NCBI RefSeq assembly: GCF_937616625.2
Contig: NC_065574.1
Location: forward strand, 12,030,501-12,094,500
Source: Mercurialis annua
Lineage: Eukaryota > Streptophyta > Magnoliopsida > Malpighiales > Euphorbiaceae
Reading direction: 5' to 3'
DNA: 64,000 nucleotides
Shown here piece after piece: positions 47,595 to 60,180 of this stretch; positions within the stretch are counted from its first letter, which is position 1, and each line of letters begins with the position of its first letter. The notes beneath the pieces were generated by a model. It was not told the DNA's origin and did no database searches. It saw only the letters and a list, made by a program, of their open reading frames with translations. A program made the position numbers and the translations under genes.

Positions 47595-47632
47595 AAGTAA
47601 GAAGATAATATGTTTTAAATAAGATTTTTGTA

Positions 47633-48686
47633 CTCCTATATATTTTAGGACATGTTTCTCTACTTTTTATGCTAGACAATATTGAGTAATATGAAGTCCT
47701 ATCTCATTTCATGCATTCTAATCTTAGTTCTAGTTATTTTTAGTATTTATCTTAGTTATTACTTTATTTTTAGTTTTTCATTTTGACTTTAAATATATTG
47801 TGCTTATAATTTTTTTTTGTATGATAATTATATAATTGTGGTAAATTAATAAACTTAGCAATTTTTTTTTTGAATAGAGCCATATTACAGACCTAGAATA
47901 TTTTGTTTTGATGCAAGTTATCTTATGGAACTAAGATAAAGTGTGAGATATCTCAGTTGTAAAAGACATTCTTAGCACGACTAGATGACGATTTCATCCC
48001 AGTAGCGGTCACCAAGTTATCATAATGCTTGAGCAAACAAGCAGGTTCACACAACGTACCACTTTTATTTGGTTACGAAGCCATTCCACTGTAGTTAGCA
48101 ATTCAAAATTTCAAATTAAACTCATAATGAGTAAGAAATCTTTAATAATTCAAGAAAAACATTCGAAATGATCCATTAACTTCAATTATTGAGTCTTCTT
48201 AGATGGAAAACATTACTAGAAGAACTGACTTACCATGTATCTTCAAGTTCTACGAACAAAAGAACCCCATAGATAATTTAACCTTATTGACAAGGGTGAC
48301 TAGTGTAAAGAAAGTACAAGTTGATGTTGAAGTTGAAGTTTACCGGACTTTGTTTACTGAATGTACATTTTTTTTAAATGAATAACTTATTTTACTTATT
48401 AATTATATAGGTAAAATTGAAAAATTGAATAATCCATGAACATTACTCATACTTATTGCTTAAGTTTGGATCACGGAATATGCTATCTTTTGTAGACGGA
48501 GGGAGTATAATAGATTTGAATAGTAAATATTAACTCTGAATCTAGTTAGGACCGAACTTAAATTGTATTAAAAAAAATTTATGTATGGTTTGAACTCGTT
48601 TAAATCCGACTCATAGACATATAATTTCTAGTTGGAGTTAATGTAATTTAAAAATATAAAAATAAAACTTATATTATTTAATGAAT
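47633..48686. other. AT-rich spacer
   Basis: No gene seen. A single GACGGAGGGAGTA at about 48495 resembles one end of a Stowaway-type MITE, but no partner end was found. Confidence 0.45.
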
Positions 48687-48695
48687 TTTTTTAAA

Positions 48696-48984
48696 GGGTT
48701 AAATGCAAATTCATACACCAACTTTGATCTAATTTGCAATTACAACATAAACTTTTAAACTTGGCAATGTCGGTAACCAACTTTCATTTCTTGGCAAATT
48801 GGTACACCGACCAATCATAAAACGACAAATGGCAGTTTATTACAATGTCCACGTTAGTGTTTTTTGAGTTTGCTGTATCGATTTGCCAAAAGTGTAAAGT
48901 TGGTTACTGACATTGCCAAGTTTCAAAGTTTATGTTGTAATTGTAAATTAGGTCAAAGTTGGTGTATGAATTTGCATTTAATCC
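48696..48984. mobile_element. MITE, 289 bp, 9-bp target duplication
   Basis: Ends GGGTTAAATGCAAATTCATA and mirror, with arms containing ACTTTGACCTAATTTGCAAT and GGCAATGTCGGTAACCAAC on both sides. Flanked by TTTTTTAAA (48687-48695 and 48985-48993), Mutator type. Confidence 0.8.
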
Positions 48985-49154
48985 TTTTTTAAATTATGTG
49001 CAAATGGAATATTTTCAATTAGATTTGGAATAGTAATGTTTTTAGCATCTTAATTTAATATAATTATTTTATTAATTTTTTTTTTGGATAAATGATTATT
49101 GAATTAGCTCATCCACAAAGCAGTGGAAGGCAAAAGTCTTTGAAAAAAGACAGG

Positions 49155-52100
49155 CTACAAGAAATTACAGAAGAAAATCAAATTCCGATAGATATCATTA
49201 GCCGAATAATCAAAATCCTTGTTGTTATCCTTGTAATAAGTCACCGCTTTGCAGATTGCAGAGTAAACTAGAGAGTCGGCATCCGTCCCAATTTGACTGA
49301 AAACTCTCTTGTTTCTAGACTTCCACAATTCCCAAATAAAGAAGAACCAAATTGTTTGCCACAATATCCGGAATCTCCTGCTAGAAAGATCGCTCCATAA
49401 ATCAAAGAATTGGTGAATAGAGTTTGGGACTACCCATTGAAAACTGCACAAGTTCAGCACTGAGTTCCAGACGTGCCAAGCGAAACGGCAATGAAGGACA
49501 ATGTGAATGCTTGATTCTTCCTCCAAGCAAAATAGACAAGCAGAATTGATAGACGGGACTCCTCTACGAATCAAAGCAACATTCGAGGATATTCTATCTC
49601 TAGCCAAAAGCCACATAAAAAAATTGATACGAGGCGGAAGTTTGAATTTCCAAAACCTGCCATAAAGAGGATCGTTATGAACATTCTGCCGAAGACCAGT
49701 AAAGGATGCTGCCGTGTATATCTTCCCCCTCCAATTGAACCGATCAGAACTTAAAGAAGAACAGTGACCATCAATTTGACGCTGAAGCAACTGAAGCTGG
49801 GCCTGTTCTCCCACGCGAAGCCTGCGTTGCCAACTGAACCGAAACACCTGCTGATTGGAGTCAAATAAATCAGCCACTAAGCCATCCTTTATACGGCTGA
49901 GAGCAAACAGAGAAGGAAACTGCAGACGAAGGGCGCTGCTATCAGTCCAGTTTTCATGCCAAAATCTGGTATTTTCTCCTAAACCAACGGTAATACTCAG
50001 CTCTTATTTGAAGGCTTCCCAAACCTGATGATTTTTAACACAAACTGTGTATATTCCTCTCCACAAATGAGAAATGCGACGGGCGTCAACTTCTTCGATA
50101 TCAAACCAATTAAGGATATGAGAGCTACAAGAAGTAACAAGAAACCAAAGAGAATTCTTGTCACAAGTCATAAACTTCCAAATCCATTTTAGAAGCAAAC
50201 TTTGGTTTTTTATTTTCAAAGGAGTAATGTTTAAGCCTCCATCCACAAAACGCAAGCAAACATCATCCCACGAAACCTTACTGAAACCCGCAGAGATTGT
50301 TGAACCGGTCCATAAGAAACGACGCATGGATTTCTCTAAAGACATAATCACAGCATTGGGAATACTAAAAGTGCACAAATAATAAACAGGAAGACTGCCG
50401 AGAACAGACTTAATCAAAGTAAGGCGACCAGCCGGAGAAAGTAAATTACCTTTCCATCTCGCAAGCTGAGACGAAAAATTGCTAATAACCGAATCCCAAT
50501 GCTTCGCTTTGACCGGCTTAAGAGAGAGAGGAAGCCCAAGATAAGTGATAGGTAATTCTTCGATCTTGCAATTAAGAATACTTGAAGCTTCTAATAGAGA
50601 ATGATCATCCACGTTGATACCAATGATAGATGATTTCTGAAAATTAATTTCAAGGCCAGACACTAACTCAAAGCATCTAAGAATTCTCAATAAATTCTTT
50701 ACCATCTCCAAGTCTTTAGGCACAAAAATAAGAGTATCATCCGCAAACTGGAGTATAGAAATAGGTTCAGCATACCCATCGACATGAATACCGTCTAAAA
50801 GACCCAAACCAACTGCTTGAGTGAATAAAGCTTTTAGGCCTTCAACTGCTAGGACAAAAAGCATGGGAGAAATTGGGTCTCCTTGTCGCACTCCTCTTCG
50901 CATACTGAAATTTTTACTCGGACTGCCGTTAACAAGCACGGATAATTGAGAAGACTTAAAAAAGGAGGAAATCCAGTTGATCCAAGTGGCATCAAAATTC
51001 ATTCTAGCAAGCATTTTGAGAATAAAATCCCAAGAAATATAATCAAATGCTTTTTTAAAGTCAAGTTTAATGAGAAAAACTTGATCTTGGCGGCTATGTG
51101 CAAGATGAATCAAATCCGAGGCAATCATATGACAGTCGTGTATGTTTCTCCCTTTGATAAAACCAAACTGATTTTCAGAAATAAGATGAGGAAGAAAGGA
51201 AGATAACCTGTTTGCTAACACCTTCGACAGAAGTTTAAAAATCCCATTGATCAGACTTATAGGACGAAAGTCCTTAAGATCTGTAGCACCTTTCAGCTTT
51301 GGAATAAGGACTAAGAAAGCAGTATTGAGACTTGCAGGAAAAAATCCAGTATTATGAAAGTTGAAGAACAAGTCCAGAATATCGTTTTTCAATATTTTCC
51401 ACGCCTTCTTGTAGAAGAAAAAATTAAAGCCATCCGGCCCTGGCGCTTTGTTATCATCACACCCAAGAAGAGTCAGATAAATCTCTTCTTCCGTGAAAGA
51501 AAGAGTAAGAGTCGAAGCTTTCTCGTCAGAAAGCCTTCTGATAGCCAGAGAATCAAGTGAATAAGCAATAACAGTGCTCGGTCTGTACAAATTTTTAAAG
51601 AATAGATGGGTGTGCAGCTTAATGGTATCCGGAGTAGTAAAGCGTTGATTATCTTCAACCAGCTCGGTAATAAGATTATTCCTGGAATGAACTGAGGCCA
51701 CAGTATGAAAGAATTTAGAATTCTTGTCACCGAAAATGTTCCAGTTTAATCTAGATTTCTGATGCCATAAGGATTCTTGCTGTTTAGAGATCATGTGCAG
51801 CTCAGATTGAAGAGCAGTCAAATCGGTACACTCCTCTGCTGATAAAATCCGAAAATCTGCTTCTCTTTGCAAGGTCTCAATTGAGGTATGAATAACATCA
51901 AATCTTGAGTTGAGATTACCAAAGCAATTGGTATTCCAGTCCTTGATTAACCCTCTCAACGCTTTAAGTTTAAAAACCAAATTCTTATTCTCTATGGCTG
52001 CCGAAATGTCACACCAAGATGATGCCACAAAATCATAAAAAGAAGGATTACTCCACCAAGCGTTAATCGATTTGAATGGTTTAGGACCCCAATCAATAGA

Positions 52101-52811
52101 CACAGCTGAACGGAATAACAACGGATAATGGTCTGAAAAGCTTCTCGACAAAGTTTCAAGCGATAAACTCGGCCAAGAAATGAGAGCATTAGCTGAAATA
52201 AAACAACGATCAATCCTAGAGCGCGATTGATTGTTGTGCCAAGTAAACAAACGACCTTGAAGGTTAACTTCTAGAAGATTGGAATCCAGAATAAAATCTG
52301 CAAACTGTTTCATGCCAGTAGAGAATCCTTCGCAATTTTGCCTATCCGACGGAAGCAAAATCTCATTAAAGTCACCAACCAAGAAATAAATCATATCCGT
52401 TTGAAGTTCAGGAAGAATATTAGACCAAAGAACAGCTCTATCAACAGCTTGCAAACAACCATAGACCAAAACATATCGAAAAGGAACTCCTAAACAGTCA
52501 AAATCAATACAAATCCATCTCTGAAAAATAAGAATTCTTGAAGCAGTAAGAACCTTTGAATCCCAAATACACAATAGGCCTCCAGAGGCTCCAGTAGAAG
52601 GCGAAAAGCAGAATTTATAATCAAAGTGAGGCCATAGACGACTAACGATAAAATCATCTATTAATTCCTTTTTAGTCTCAATGATCCCCGCTAAAGATAA
52701 TTGGTGTTGAGAGACAAAAGAGCGAATAGCCCTCTGTTTCCTAGAAAAAGAAATACCTCCTCGACAATTCCATGAAATAAAGTTCAAAGCAAACGACATT
52801 AAAAAGATCAA
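49155..52811 (-). pseudogene. LINE ORF2, one in-frame stop
   Basis: Read on the minus strand this is an ORF2 of about 1218 codons kept in one frame but with a single TAA at 50006-50004 (codon 936). Order of domains: apurinic-type endonuclease (FISWNCRGG at the start, FLVGDFNEI, then SDHYPLLF); reverse transcriptase (NKAPGPDGFNFFFYKKAW, FRPISLINGIFKLLSKVLAN, KLDFKKAFDYISWDFI, GVRQGDPISPMLFVLAVEGL, ILQFADDTLIFVP); and the zf-RVT region after the stop (INFFMWLLARDRISSNVALI, then SACLFCLEEESSIHIVLHC). FADD instead of YADD is common in plant LINEs. No RNase H follows. Because the rest is intact, inactivation is recent. Confidence 0.9.
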
Positions 52812-52844
52812 AAAACCTTGATAAATGCAGAACTAAATACTTAC

Positions 52845-53760
52845 TTAAACTGACTTCGAAAAGTCCTGCTGCAATCGATTCATTAGTAAGTCTAAAATGG
52901 CAGATTCATTATCCTCAGAAAATAATCCAAGTTGCAACCCAATATTCCATGTCTTTCGAGCTTCAGATGCCTTGTTAGCCTCCGAAAAATTAATCTTGCT
53001 ACGATGTCTGATAATAGCATTGGAGAATGAGGATGTAGAACTTCCTGGAAGTGTTGAAACTGAGCCAATATTCCCTTGTTTGTCTAAACGTTTATGCTTA
53101 CGTCGCGACTCGATAAATCCCATAAAATTTGCTGGCGTGCATGCTGCTGAAGGGCTGGACAAAGAATCACTATGCAGAATCGAATCTGCAGTTAGGTGCT
53201 CAGCGTCAGCTGGGATAATGGGAACAGGAGCAGAACCCGGCGAGAAGTCTTTTGGCTCTGAAGATTCCAGGTTATCAATGTCCAAAGGCACATTTGATTC
53301 AGATACGGAATCTTGAGTAGATGATTCATCAGAAGAACTAGAATCCAAACCATCCCATTCTTCCAATACAATTGGCAAATCAGATTCGGAGATACGGATA
53401 TCAAATTCCTTATCAGCAAATAATAAGGGAATTGAGTTATTAATAACATCCATTGTAGTACAAATAAGTACTGAACCAGTATCGAGTCTATCTTTGGATA
53501 TAACCATAGGATGAACCGCAATAGAATTACCATAACGATTACCCACTTGCATGAAAATATTCTCCTCCCATGCACCTATTGGAATGCCAACGATATTAAT
53601 CCACACGAATCTGCCTCTGCTCAATGTAAATTTGTCTAATGGTTTGAAAGATTCGAAAAAATCTAACAGCGAAGGAAACTTAATATTCTCAAAAACAGTT
53701 CTAGCATCCTTAGAATTAAATCTTAGGATTATTTCATTAATTACTATAACATTAGCTTGA
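52845..53760 (-). pseudogene. LINE ORF1, 5'-truncated
   Basis: The minus-strand frame is open for about 300 codons (ANVIVINEIILRFNSKDART ... GRFVWINIVGIPIGAWEENI, VGNRYGNSIAVHPMV). This is the DUF4283-like nucleic-acid-binding region of plant LINE ORF1. An acidic Ser/Asp/Glu-rich tail follows, and ORF1 ends 33 bases before ORF2. No start codon: the front of the gene was lost on insertion. Confidence 0.75.
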
Positions 53761-54073
53761 AATTAGTGAATACTCCTATTATAATAATGGATTTCATTAC
53801 TATAACATTAGCTTGAAATGTTTTTAGCATCTTGATTTATTTTGCTTCATATTAAGCCAAAATATGTAACTGTGAATTCAGTCATCCCTATCAATGTCAA
53901 TTTTTTCTACTCTTTTTTTTATATTTAAACAAAAAGGGGTAGGAGGCCTACAATTATGCATTTGACCTGATAAATAAAGAAAAGTTAAAAAGATTGCTAA
54001 TAAAAAGAAGGAAAATATTGATTGGTGAAAGGTCGGTCCAACATGACGATGAGTCAATTATTCATTTTTGGTT

Positions 54074-54351
54074 GGAAAAAGAGTCATTTATGCCCTTAAT
54101 GTTTGACTCGAAGATCAAATAAGCCCTCAACGTTTGGAAAAATTCAAATATGCCCCTAACGTCTTAAAAATTGAACAACCAGCCCTCCCGATTTTGACAA
54201 CCATGCCCCCAATGTCTCATTTATAAGTCAAAATCAGGGTCTGGTTGTTCACTTTTTAAGACGATAGGGACATATATTTGAACCTTTCCGGACGTTAGGG
54301 GCTCACTTGATCCTGTAGACAAACCTTAAGGGCATAAATGACCCTTTTTCC
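54074..54351. mobile_element. MITE, 278 bp, perfect 9-bp target duplication
   Basis: Ends GGAAAAAGAGTCATTTATGC and mirror; arms hold TTAATGTTTG, AACGTTTGGAAAAATTCAAA and GTTCAA/TTGAAC words. Flanked by TTTTTGGTT at 54065-54073 and 54352-54360. An eroded relative lies near 39595-39840. Confidence 0.85.
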
Positions 54352-54458
54352 TTTTTGGTTTATACAGCGTAAGCGTCATCACTGACATAAACAATAAATA
54401 AAAATTCACCTTTTTTTCATCAAAGATAAATTATTCTAAATTAATTGCTAGCGGAAGT

Positions 54459-56206
54459 AGTGGCGGAACTAAAAAAATTTTCTAGTCCAGACTAAACAAT
54501 ATCTAATTAATATATAAATACTATTTTCATAAAATTTATATTAATAAAAAATAATAGAAAATATTACAATAACCTTATATGTTAGTTTCGATCACTACTA
54601 TATATTTGCTTTCTTCACGTTTATATAGTTTAAAAGCTAGCGCTGTAAAATAGACTAATTATCTATTTTTACAAAAAACATTATCTCTCAATTTAACACG
54701 TCTTTCTTCGTTCTAAAGTTGAGTTCGGATTATCTTCTTTATCACAAAAGTTGACGTTTTTTTAGTAATAAATTTATCTGATTAATTTTAATATCAACAG
54801 GTTCTATTTTAAAATATTCACAAAAATTCCCACTAATAAATTACAGAATAAAATAGAATGACATTTTTTTTTTATGAAAAGAGTGACAATAGTTATATAC
54901 TTGTAGTATTCTAATCAATATTTTGATTTTCCATGACTAAAATCGATATAAATAATCTAAAAATATAATTTACTATATAGCTATTAAATAATAATATAAA
55001 TATATAAACTAAATCAATTTGTATAAATAAAATTTTAAAGAGAAAAATTTCTCATAATATTATATGGATTGATTAAAAGAGAAATATTAAATAATTATTA
55101 GAATTATGAATTTTTAATTGAAGAAATTAGAGACATTTTGGTTAAAGAATTTGAGAAATAGATTAGAAAATTTGGTTAAAGTTTTTAGAAAAATAATGAA
55201 AAATTTAATAGAGAATTAATATAAAATTTAATAGAATATTAATAATTTAATTTGAAAATTATTGGTTAGGTATGTAGATTTGAAACTTTAAATTTTCATT
55301 GTGGATATTGGCACATAAAACGGAAATGATGCAGTCCCGTTTTACTCTGCTTTATCAATACTATATATAAAAGCACGAATGGAGAGGGGGGAGGGGAGGG
55401 GGACATGCAAATTTACGGAATATCTCTTTTTAATTTCTATTAAATAACGGTTTTATAGTCATTAACAAATTAGTTATTTAATTAAAAATTATTATAATTA
55501 GAATTTTAGTTAAAATAAAATTGTATCATGACAGAGGAATACTAATTGAATATAGAAAAAATAGCTAATCTTTTCCAAATTAATAGGAATATTAATCTTT
55601 TGGTTTGACTACACTAACAACGCAATTCATATTGTCCAAATCTTTGTTAGTTATGCGTAACTACAAAAAAATAAATTTAATTTTTTTTAATTTTGTTTTA
55701 AAATAATAATACACGAATTCATTACGGGCCACATGCGTAGCACGTAAAGCGAGACTAGTTTATCATAATAACATGGGCTAATTTGGGCCCGTCTGTTTAA
55801 GTAAATGATGGGCCAGTTTGACCGTTTTTTGAAAAATTACCTTTACACCTCATTTTTTGAAAATTTTATAAAAGTATCATTTTTACCTCTAATCTACCAA
55901 TAAATTATCAATAATCTATTAGTAAACTACAATTTTTTTTAATAAAGAATTCAAAAAGCGAGGTATGTTTAAAAAAAATCCTTCTTTTTTGGGTAAAAGA
56001 TGGGCTAATTTAACCCTTTTTTATAAAGTGAAATTAGGGCAAAAATACATCTTATTCGGTCTTCTTCCCCTTTAAACATCGAAATCAGTTTTACGCAAGC
56101 AGCTATGGCTGAAACACAGAAGCTTCACGCCGGCCTGCTTACAAATCGGACTTCCGAGCAACCTGGGCTTAAGCTTACCCAAACCTGAACCTAGTTCCGC
56201 CACTGA
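54459..56206. mobile_element. hAT-like element carrying a nested Helitron
   Basis: Short inverted ends (AGTGGCGGAACTA at 54459 and its mirror TAGTTCCGCCACT near 56204) flanked by an 8-bp direct repeat GCGGAAGT (54451-54458 and 56207-56214), the size typical of hAT elements. The interior is AT-rich with no transposase, and holds a Helitron at 55355-55758. A CAGTGGCGGA terminus is common in plant repeats. Confidence 0.65.
55355..55758 (+). mobile_element. Non-autonomous Helitron, 404 bp
   Basis: Starts TCAATACTATATATAAAAGC and ends ACATGCGTAGCACGTAAAGCGAGACTAG before a T. The start, the stem-loop and the CTAG end match the copy at 45932, and several internal words are shared (TTTATAGTCATTAAC). 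It sits between A and T, as Helitrons do. Confidence 0.8.
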
Positions 56207-56214
56207 GCGGAAGT

Positions 56215-57896
56215 TAACAGGAATTAGTTAGTACCAGTTTTATTATTCATTTTTCTAAATCAGCCAAACAACGGGCTGCAGAGAGTCGTGGTCGAACTCC
56301 TAACTTTATAAAGTCTTAGCCATCACAGCTAAATGCCCAAATGCAAATATTCACCCTTTAAGCAAACACAAATAATACTCACTGATCAAACAAGTTCTTG
56401 TGAATATTATTTCGGTTGAGGGTTGTGTATAAATTTACAACTCTTTTTGATTTTTTAAAGCTCTATTTTATATGTTTTATGGGAAAAAATTTGAACTTCT
56501 TACACAAATAACCATCTTTCTTCAATTTTTAATTTTTATACGGGTCTAACTTTTGTATCTCTAAAATACAATACACGGTTCAAATTATATTTTTTATATT
56601 GTTCATGTATATACCACTCCTCTCAAACAAACCCTCATAATTACAATTATTTTTCTCTCCTCATATATCTGTCTCTCTTTCTCTCTCTCAACTCACACTC
56701 TCATACTTCTTTTTTTTTTTCTATTATCATCTCCATTCACCTTCAATTCAATAAATCAGCATTTTCAGATCTGTTCTTCGCGCTCTGTCTCCGCCATTCC
56801 ATCTTTGTCCCGACGCTCAAAGTCATTTCATTAGATATGAAGTTTATTGTTTCTCTTCTTCTTCTTCTTCTTCTTCATCTTTTTCTTCTTTTCAAATATG
56901 TAATTTTGTTTTTGGTTCATTTTTTTATATAATAGTAATTTTCCATCATTAAACATGTATAGAGATTATCTTTTCATGTTATATAAAATAATTTTTGTGA
57001 TTTTATGGAATAAATATATGTTAGCTTTGCATTTTTACTATGTTTGGTTGTATTTCTACGTTTTTTTTTATTCTGCAGCACGATTTGTTGATGATAGTTG
57101 ATTGATGAATTATTATAATGTTATAATGCTGTTGATTTTATGTTGATTTTATGTTGATATTATGTTGATAATCAGTTGGTATATTTTTTGATTTTAACAT
57201 TGACAAATAAGATGATATTATCCTTGAAATAAACTAAAAAATAAATAAATTGAGATTAGATAATAATAATGTTAGTATTGGGAATAATAATATTGAATTA
57301 TTGTAATTTTATAGTGTTGATATTGTGTTAATTTTTGATTGATATTTTGTTAATTTTAGCATTGTTGAAGAAGACAATAATGATGTTAAATTATTGTAAT
57401 GTTAATGTTGATATCATGTTGATATTATATTGATATTTAGTTGATTTTAGTATTAATGAAAAAGACCGCACTATATGTGAAATAAAATAAAACGGTAAAA
57501 ATTAAAATAAAACAATGTTGAAAAGTAAAAATTAGTATCAAAAAGATTTAAAAATTAAAATTATACAGTTTATTAAATGTTGTTGATATTATATTGATGT
57601 TATGTTGATATTAAAATTGACGAAATATGTGAACATTTAAAAAAGTCAAAATTCAAAAAAGTTAAAAAATAAAATAAAAATAATGAAAGAAAATATTAGA
57701 AAATGAGAATTAGTATAAAAGGTAAAGATTTTTTTTTTAAAAAAAGTAGTATAAAAAAGAAAATAAAATTAGTACGAAATGTAAAGATTTAGAAAGGATG
57801 GTAAAAATAAATGTTGTAAAAAAACAGTATTTGTATATAAAATCCAAAAAATATAGTGTTGACAATTTCAATTGAGAATCTCCTCCTAAAAAAATT
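56215..57896. other. CT-rich tract and TTGATATTATG repeats, no gene supported
   Basis: 56636-56890 is CT-rich, with CTCTCTC and (CTT)n runs and a short ATG frame of mostly Leu that is a microsatellite product. 57090-57610 holds degenerate TTGATATTATG repeats. The pairing of a pyrimidine-rich tract with such repeats recalls 36640-37590 in opposite orientation. Confidence 0.5.
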
Positions 57897-57909
57897 AATT
57901 AAAAAAGTA

Positions 57910-58882
57910 TTTTTTTTTTGATGAATAAGATTATATTAAAAGCCCAAAAAAAGGCAAAACCGAAAACAAATATTAAGCCATAGGCTTACAAAAGCTAAGA
58001 AAAGAAAATGCTATCGGGATTTCTATGCAAATCTAAACCCGAGTATACAAAGGAAGGGTGAGCGGTATTGTAAAAGAAACCCACGTTGATAAGACTTCGA
58101 AAAATAACATCTTCTGTAGAACAATCCTTATGCTGAAAAATTCTTCTATTACGGCACTTCCAAATTCCCCATATAAAAATAATCCAAACATTAGTCCAAA
58201 GTTTGGAGCAACCACCATACAAAACAATGGCATTCCATTGAATAAGAAAATCATCAAGAGAAGAGGGCATCACCCAAGCTAGATCCAATTTTTGAAAAAA
58301 CGAAAACTAAATTTTTCTTGCAAAGATACAATGCAAAAAAATTTGGTCTTGAGTCTCTAATTCAGCACAGAGATCACAAGTTGTATTACCATCTCTAATA
58401 ATTCCACGCGAAGCGAGAAAAGCTAAAGACGGGATGCTTTTGTGTAAAGCAGTCCAGAAGAATACCTTTATTCGTGGAGGAACCTCTGATTTCCAGCAAA
58501 TTTTAAATAAATCCGACCTGTGTTGATCAAGAGGTTGGGAGTGAATTCCTGTTATCAATGAAGAAGCTGCAGCTGCAGCTGAGAAGCCTCTGCTTCCATG
58601 TTTCCAGAAGATATCATCGTCTTCAACAGCAGCAACGGCAGACCCAGCGTGACGAGTGAACAGAAGTAGCAGTTCTTGGTATTGAGCAGATTCGTTGAGC
58701 CTGAGACGTCTTCTCCAACGCCATCCTGAAGACCTGACTGAACTGATGGTTGCATTTTTCATGTTTGAGAGCTGGAACAGGCGGGGAAAAACAGTAGCAG
58801 CTGATCCGGTTCCCGACCAATCATCGTGCCAAATAGAAATTGAGTCTCCGTCTGCTACTCTTGAAATAGCGTTTTTACTCCA
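57910..58882 (-). mobile_element. LINE 3' tail (zf-RVT region), 973 bp
   Basis: On the minus strand it reads ...RSSGWRWRRRLRLNE, VPPRIKVFFWTALHKSIPSL, CDLCAELETQDQIFLHC, then after one frame break TNVWIIFIWGIWKCRNRRIF. This is the zinc-knuckle C-terminal region of a LINE ORF2. A T run at 57910 is the poly(A) tail. Flanked by AATTAAAAAAGTA at 57897-57909 and 58883-58895, a perfect 13-bp target duplication. The front of the element is missing. Confidence 0.88.
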
Positions 58883-58895
58883 AATTAAAAAAGTA

Positions 58896-59117
58896 CATCC
58901 ATATTTTAAACACTATATTTTAAGGTTTCCACAATATTTTTACTCCAACTTATTACACTATTTTCACACTAAAAGAATATTCTCCATTCTTCCTTACATA
59001 CAATATTATTATATTTAAGCATTTACCACTTTACTTTTATATGTATACTTTTGAGCACATACATCCTCATCTATTAATATATTTAGATATTAATAATTTA
59101 AAATTAAATTAATAAAT
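58896..59117. other. Short AT-rich spacer
   Basis: Nothing recognised between the LINE tail and the LTR-like block. Confidence 0.4.
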
Positions 59118-60180
59118 TAATTGTTACGATTCGAATTTCTCCAAAATCTCGAGCCGAGACCTGTACTAGAAAATGTGAGTGTTTGCTTTAAAACGCATAT
59201 CAAGTCTAAAAACCTTTACACAATTTTCTCGTTTCAAAATTATAAAAAGGTTTCCAACCTCGTTGCAACACACTTTAAAACCTTTATTGGAAACTCAATC
59301 ACAAAATCATAATAGTAATTTAAGAAATCAGAGCACAAACATCAATCTCTTATGACGTACCTGCTCTATTTCCAATACAATACTAAAATGCTATTAACAT
59401 AAGATCAGCGTACCTCTTTAAACAACAGGTCAAAGCATTTTAGACAAATGCGCAGCTTTTCAAACATATATCATATTCAATAGTTAAAATCAGAGTTCAT
59501 CAAAATATAGTTGAACTACTGAAAATAGAAAGACACACTTTTTGGTATGCAACTACTTGCAGCTCTACAGATACAGACGAAGACTTCTAGAATTATTGTG
59601 GAAGTCTGACCGCGTAGCTCTATAACCTATAAGGAAAAACAGAGGGGGTCAGAAATATAAATATTTCTGAGTGAGTTTAATTTACTAATGCATATTAAAT
59701 AAAATATGATCGCATACATCAAAAACTATTCAAAAAATATAGCCAAATATTCAATCTGATCAAAACTCTAATCCAAAGCGCGCACAATATACGCATACCA
59801 AAACCATATCGAATCAAATCAAACTTAATCCAAGTGGCATGGTTTCGAGATTATCAACCGAGTTACCAATACCATATGACACAGTCCCGAGACATTCCAC
59901 CGAGTTACTGGTACCATTTTTGGGACCCAAATTATGAGTCCCGATAATATCACCGAGTTACTCACTACAGGTCCCAAGAATTTTGCTTCCACACCGAGAT
60001 CCCAGTCCCGAGAGCTTCTACCGAGTTACCTTGTATCTAACAAAGGATGTCCACCTTATACTCTTACGAATCACAAGGCACAGACACATAAGACTTAGAC
60101 TCAACACCGGTGATTACACATTCCTATTGACACCCAGTAGGTAGTACGTTTCTTCTGATCTCTATATTGGTTTTCATACT
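59118..60180 (-). repeat. Candidate solo LTR
   Basis: Read on the minus strand the block would end ...ATTCGAATCGTAACA, a plausible LTR end. It contains four or five spaced repeats of CACCGAGTTAC with nearby CAGTCCCGAGA (59850-60040), a pattern seen in plant gypsy LTRs. No coding region, primer site or opposite boundary was confirmed, so the class and the upper limit are uncertain. Confidence 0.4.

Larger units (their letters stand above)
49060..53816 (-). mobile_element. LINE retrotransposon, nearly complete, 5'-truncated
   Basis: About 4.75 kb in minus orientation: partial ORF1, 33-base gap, ORF2, then a short 3' region and poly(A) (plus-strand T run at about 49074-49084). The words ATGTTTTTAGCATCTTRATTTA occur at about 49037 and 53817, a likely target duplication of about 22 bp with one change. 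The upstream end of ORF1 is missing. A 23-bp direct repeat (CTATAACATTAGCTTGAAAT) near 53745 and 53797 sits at the 5' border. Confidence 0.85.

Noticed and set aside
56836..56920. ATG followed by a leucine-rich stretch resembling a signal peptide
   Set aside because: The leucines come from a (CTT)n run, and no downstream exon with a conserved domain was found.
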